Shown here piece after piece: positions 60,897-64,000 of a DNA stretch of 64,000 nucleotides (position 1 is the stretch's first letter; every line of letters begins with the position of its first letter). The translations under genes were made by a program, and so were the position numbers. The notes beneath the pieces are model-generated. The model saw only the letters and a program-made list of their open reading frames with translations, was not told the DNA's origin and ran no database searches. Source of the DNA: Mesonia mobilis DSM 19841 (GTDB lineage: Bacteria > Bacteroidota > Bacteroidia > Flavobacteriales > Flavobacteriaceae); the NCBI RefSeq assembly GCF_000423405.1, contig NZ_AUHX01000005.1, positions 186,001 to 250,000 on the forward strand, read 5' to 3'.

Positions 60897-61596
60897 TTTT
60901 TCGTTATTTTCAGCTTTAGGTTTTTCTCAGGAAGAAGAAAAAGAAAATCCTATCGATACGATAATTGCGTACAAAGATAAATATGGAATTAGAGCCGGAG
61001 TAGATTTTGTAAAGCTTGCTCGATCGTTTGTTGACGACGATTATCAGGGTTTCGAAATTATGGGTGATTATCGTATTTATAAAACCTACTATTTAGCCGC
61101 AGAAATCGGAAATGAAAATTACACCTATACCGAACCTTTTATCGAAGCTAACACGCAAGGAAGCTACATTAAAATTGGTGGTAATTATAATTTTTACGAT
61201 AACTGGTTAGGGATGCAAAACGAATTATATGCCGGTTTACGCTACGGTTTTGCTAATTATAACCATACGCTAGAGCGCTACCGCGTGTACACTTCAGACA
61301 ACTATTTTCAAGACGATGTACGTGAAGTTTACCGCGATTATGACGGACTTACGACTAGTTGGGCAGAATTTCAGTTAGGGATGAAGGTGGAAGTGCTCAA
61401 CAACTTATTTTTAAGCGCACACGTTCAGCTTAAAGTTGCCATTGGCGACACCGAACTAGACGATTTTGAAAGTCTTTACATTCCTGGTTTCCATCGTACT
61501 TACCAAGATAGCAATATTGGCGTTGGTTGGGGTTATGGACTTTCTTATATGATCCCAATTACCAAAAAAGATAGAAAACAAGAAGTAGCTAATTAG
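60862..61596 (+). CDS. DUF6048 family outer-membrane-like protein
   Basis: A 244-aa exported protein with a signal peptide (IFSISFSLFSALGFSQ). The rest alternates aromatic and polar residues in a beta-barrel pattern (YLAAEIGNENYTYTEPF, GGNYNFYDNWLG, LYAGLRYGFANYNHTLERY) ending in MIPITKK-type strands, suggesting an 8-10-strand outer-membrane barrel. It matches DUF6048. The start lies 35 bases inside the DUF6452 gene, implying strict coupling. Partnership with DUF6452 is a conserved but unexplained trait. Confidence 0.88.
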   Translation: MNKIHIYIFSISFSLFSALGFSQEEEKENPIDTIIAYKDKYGIRAGVDFVKLARSFVDDDYQGFEIMGDYRIYKTYYLAAEIGNENYTYTEPFIEANTQGSYIKIGGNYNFYDNWLGMQNELYAGLRYGFANYNHTLERYRVYTSDNYFQDDVREVYRDYDGLTTSWAEFQLGMKVEVLNNLFLSAHVQLKVAIGDTELDDFESLYIPGFHRTYQDSNIGVGWGYGLSYMIPITKKDRKQEVAN

Positions 61597-61599
61597 GTT

Positions 61600-62760
61600 C
61601 TATTTTAATTTATGAACCTTTTTAGTGCCTTCGTAAATTTCATATTTCAATAACCTAGAATCTAGTTTTCCGTTGTAAAGTTTTATTTTTCTTGAGGGAC
61701 GTAATCCTACGTTTTTAATTGCTTCTAGATTAGAAACAATAAACCAAGCTTGCGTTCCCGGGTAACTTTGCTTTAGCGTGTCACCAATATTCTTATAGAA
61801 TTCCTCTAAATTCAACAGTTCTAATCGTTCCCCATAAGGCGGATTAAAAACCATATGCAAATGCTTATCGGTATACTTTTCAGTATGAAAAAAATCGTTT
61901 CTTTCTACAGAAACAAATTCTTCTAAATTCGCATTTCTAATATTATCTTTTGCTTTTGCTACTGCTGAAGGTGATTTATCGTAACCGATAATTTTATGCT
62001 CAAATCCTCTTATTTTATTGAGCGCAGATGCTTCAATTTTTTCAAATAGATCTACATCCCAATCTTTCCATTTTTCAAATCCAAATTCTTTTTTATTCAA
62101 ATTCGGCGGAATGTTACAAGCGATCATTGCTGCTTCAGCTAAAATAGTTCCGCTACCACACATCGGGTCTAAAAAATCTGATCTTCCGTCCCAACCCGAC
62201 ATTAAAAGCATTCCGGCAGCCAAGACTTCGTTGATCGGTGCAATATTGGTGGCAGATTTATAACCTCTTTTATGTAACGATTGTCCTGAACTATCTAAAG
62301 AAACGGTACATTGTACATCTTCAATATGAATATTAATCCTCAAATGCGGAAATTGAAGATCGACACTCGGTCTTCTTCCGGTGGTATTTCTAAAATAATC
62401 GACAATCGCATCTTTACTTTTTAAAGCTATAAATTTACTGTGCGTAAATCTACGAGAATGCACCGTCGCATCGATCGCTAAAGAATCGGTAGCGTTTAAA
62501 TATCGACTCCAATCGATGCTGTAAATTTTCTTGTAAAGATCTTCTTCAGAAAAAACTTTAAAGCTTTTGATGGGTTTTAAAATTTTTATGGCTGTTCTCA
62601 AACACAAATTAGCTTTGTACATAAAACCTTTATCGCCAGAAAAACTCACGTTTCTCACGCCGGGCTTCACATCCATCGCGCCTAAATCTTTTAATTCTTT
62701 CTCTAATAACGGCTCAAAACCAAACAAGGTTTTAGCAACCATTTTATAATTATTTCCCAT
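61600..62760 (-). CDS. THUMP-domain RNA methyltransferase (RlmL-like)
   Basis: A 386-aa class I methyltransferase with an N-terminal ferredoxin-like and THUMP domain (1-160: FGFEPLLEKELKDLGA ... LRINIHIEDVQCTVSLD) and a C-terminal SAM domain with FLDPMCGSGTILAEAAM (~200-216), IIGYDKSP, and the NPPYGERL motif (~307-314) typical of N-methyltransferases acting on RNA guanine. It resembles the RlmL half of RlmKL; no RlmK domain is fused. Target is probably 23S rRNA G2445 by family analogy. Divergent from the next methyltransferase. Confidence 0.92.
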   Translation of the reverse strand: MGNNYKMVAKTLFGFEPLLEKELKDLGAMDVKPGVRNVSFSGDKGFMYKANLCLRTAIKILKPIKSFKVFSEEDLYKKIYSIDWSRYLNATDSLAIDATVHSRRFTHSKFIALKSKDAIVDYFRNTTGRRPSVDLQFPHLRINIHIEDVQCTVSLDSSGQSLHKRGYKSATNIAPINEVLAAGMLLMSGWDGRSDFLDPMCGSGTILAEAAMIACNIPPNLNKKEFGFEKWKDWDVDLFEKIEASALNKIRGFEHKIIGYDKSPSAVAKAKDNIRNANLEEFVSVERNDFFHTEKYTDKHLHMVFNPPYGERLELLNLEEFYKNIGDTLKQSYPGTQAWFIVSNLEAIKNVGLRPSRKIKLYNGKLDSRLLKYEIYEGTKKVHKLK

Positions 62761-62791
62761 AACAGAAGTTCTCTTAGCCGCAAAAATACAT

Positions 62792-62799
62792 TAATTTTG
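62792..62799 (+). promoter_or_regulatory. Promoter -7 box (TAATTTTG) for the class I methyltransferase
   Basis: Exact TAnnTTTG match 7 bases upstream of the ATG at 62806. The TTG of the box (62797) is in frame with the gene. Confidence 0.5.
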
Positions 62800-62805
62800 G
62801 CGGCT

Positions 62806-63537
62806 ATGACAAAGGTTAATTCAAAATGGTATGCAGAATGGTTCAACACCAAGTATTACCATATTTTATATAAAGATCGAGATTACGAAGAAGCGCAACT
62901 ATTTATGCAAAATCTAGTCGATTTCTTACAGCTTGATCCTTTAGCTAAAGTTTTAGATCTCGCCTGTGGTAAAGGTCGACATTCCATTTATTTACATCAA
63001 TTAGGTTTTCAAGTTACAGGAACAGATCTATCTAAAAATAGCATTGCTTTTGCCAAAAAACACGAAAAACCGGGACTTGAATTTAAAATTCAGGATATGT
63101 GCAAACCTTTATCTGAAGAGTTTGATGCGGTTTTTAATTTATTTACAAGCTTTGGCTATTTTAAAGATGAAACCAATAACCTCAACACCTTAAAAGCAAT
63201 TAAAGCTGAATTAAAACCCGGTGGTTATGGGGTGATCGATTTTATGAATGCCAAAAAAGTGATTCGTGAATTGGTTGCTGAAGACACTAAAACTGTAAAT
63301 GGAATTAAGTTTCATCAAAAACGCTGGGTTGAAAATAATTTTATCTTCAAACAAATTGATTTTAAAGATGATGGCGAATATTTTTCGTTTACAGAACGTG
63401 TAAAAGCACTAAGTCTGAAAGATTTTAAGAATTATTTCGACCAAGCAGGCATTCAACTTTTAAATGTTTTTGGAGACTATCATCTTCAAGATTTTGATGA
63501 AGAAACCTCAGATAGACTTATTTTAATTTTTCAGTAA
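62806..63537 (+). CDS. Class I SAM-dependent methyltransferase
   Basis: A 243-aa methyltransferase with the SAM-binding motif VLDLACGKGRHSIYLHQLGF (~47-66), VTGTDLSKNSI for the motif II Asp, and FDAVFNLFTSFGYF (motif IV region, ~107-120). The final part has the mixed strands of a Rossmann fold. The substrate is unknown; similar proteins act on small molecules or rRNA. Start ATG 62806; TTG 62797 lies in the promoter box. A ZIP transporter gene follows after four bases. Confidence 0.88.
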   Translation: MTKVNSKWYAEWFNTKYYHILYKDRDYEEAQLFMQNLVDFLQLDPLAKVLDLACGKGRHSIYLHQLGFQVTGTDLSKNSIAFAKKHEKPGLEFKIQDMCKPLSEEFDAVFNLFTSFGYFKDETNNLNTLKAIKAELKPGGYGVIDFMNAKKVIRELVAEDTKTVNGIKFHQKRWVENNFIFKQIDFKDDGEYFSFTERVKALSLKDFKNYFDQAGIQLLNVFGDYHLQDFDEETSDRLILIFQ

Positions 63538-63541
63538 GTAA

Positions 63542-64000
63542 ATGAATATACTTTTACCCATTATTGCGGTCGTTATCGGCTTTATTATTGCTTATTTTAT
63601 TAAAGCGAGTAGTACAACAATTAAACTTTTACTCTCGTTTAGCGGAGCGTTTTTACTTTCGATCACCGTTTTTGAATTTCTACCTGAAGTTTATCAAAAT
63701 TATGATCAAGCGATTGGTTTATTGATCATGGCAGGTATTTTACTGCAAATTTTCTTAGAGTTTTTATCGAAAGGTGCCGAGCACGGACATTTACACGAAA
63801 ATAAAGAGCGAAGCAGTTTTCCAGTGGCTTTGTTTGCGAGTTTGTGTTTGCATTCTTTACTAGAAGGTTCGCCTATTCATAACAACGAGCATTTACTTAT
63901 TGGCGTGGTGATTCATAAAATACCGATCGCAATTATTATTTCTTCTTTTTTACTGAATTCTAAACTTAGTAAAACTAAAGTCGCAGCATTTTTATTATTG
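63542..64000 (+). CDS. ZIP family metal transporter (3' truncated by the window edge)
   Basis: An open frame from ATG 63542 (MNILLPIIAVVIGFIIAYF) runs off the end of the window (153 codons seen). Hydrophobic helices occur near 4-20, 27-48 and 58-75, followed by a His-rich stretch GAEHGHLHENK and the ZIP helix LCLHSLLEGSPI, then GVVIHKIPIAIIISSF, whose H-x-x-x-E / H-K-x-P motifs coordinate metal in ZIP helices IV and V. Likely zinc or iron uptake. Its end is outside the window. Confidence 0.85.
   Translation, partial: MNILLPIIAVVIGFIIAYFIKASSTTIKLLLSFSGAFLLSITVFEFLPEVYQNYDQAIGLLIMAGILLQIFLEFLSKGAEHGHLHENKERSSFPVALFASLCLHSLLEGSPIHNNEHLLIGVVIHKIPIAIIISSFLLNSKLSKTKVAAFLLL

Overview
The window is AT-rich chromosomal DNA from a member of the Bacteroidota, almost certainly the family Flavobacteriaceae. 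The evidence is: type IX secretion (T9SS) sorting domains of both the type A and type B (gliding-motility CTD) classes; a choice-of-anchor L adhesin family; flavobacterial protein families such as DUF5606, DUF6452/DUF6048, the CCC-motif membrane protein and the YtxJ bacillithiol-linked protein; a 6S-Flavo-like RNA next to zapA; and many matches to the Bacteroidota sigma-A promoter box TAnnTTTG. No tRNA, rRNA, CRISPR array, transposase or phage gene was seen. Most of the window is core genome.

Layout. 1-4180: the end of an unidentified membrane protein, then a minus-strand housekeeping set (mazG, a DUF5606 gene, def, a free-standing four-helix-bundle gene, ruvX) and the divergent lysine/cell-wall gene dapD. 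4257-12186: an LPS/polysaccharide cluster with a heptosyltransferase-like GT9, two GT2 enzymes, a Kdo/WaaP-type sugar kinase-like protein, three GT4 enzymes and a rhamnosyltransferase-like protein. It is followed by a 342-bp gap holding interspersed repeats and the 3' remnant of a lost gene. 12529-17304: tsaC-type and cca tRNA genes, heme A synthase, a pRiA4b ORF-3 family gene and an NdpA-type nucleoid protein gene. 17305-17847 is a repeat-packed intergenic stretch. 17848-20750: an unknown 355-aa protein divergent from an ABC exporter pair. 20789-30390: four consecutive large secreted T9SS type B proteins, built as a mosaic of two N-terminal types, an internal ~96-residue repeat and two C-terminal sorting-domain subtypes.

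30493-46475: uvrB, a DUF2059 gene, glyA, fahA, ytxJ/clpB (divergent), an acyltransferase, a HigBA toxin-antitoxin operon with a third, 51-codon Lys-rich gene coupled to it, the sbcD/sbcC nuclease pair and rny. 46497-47299: a 6S-like RNA, zapA and a coiled-coil partner gene in one minus-strand unit. 47467-64000: an M23 peptidase, a TonB-dependent receptor, a cysteine desulfurase, a calcium-repeat lipoprotein, an Smr-domain protein, a T9SS type A surface protein followed by DUF2752 and CCC-motif membrane proteins, rocD, rlmD with a DUF6452/DUF6048 envelope pair, a THUMP RNA methyltransferase, a small-molecule-type methyltransferase and a truncated ZIP transporter.

The items most worth a second look are: (1) a structured intergenic element present in three copies whose outer stems differ but stay complementary; (2) the mosaic tandem adhesin cluster; (3) three copies of a TTGYCGGTTT motif between ytxJ and clpB; (4) the three-gene HigB-HigA-small-protein operon with a candidate operator; (5) the 6S-like RNA between zapA and rny; and (6) a systematic start-codon trap in which the TTG inside a TAnnTTTG promoter box is in frame with the downstream gene. 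I did not find a clear, wholly new multi-gene system; most functional assignments are to known families.
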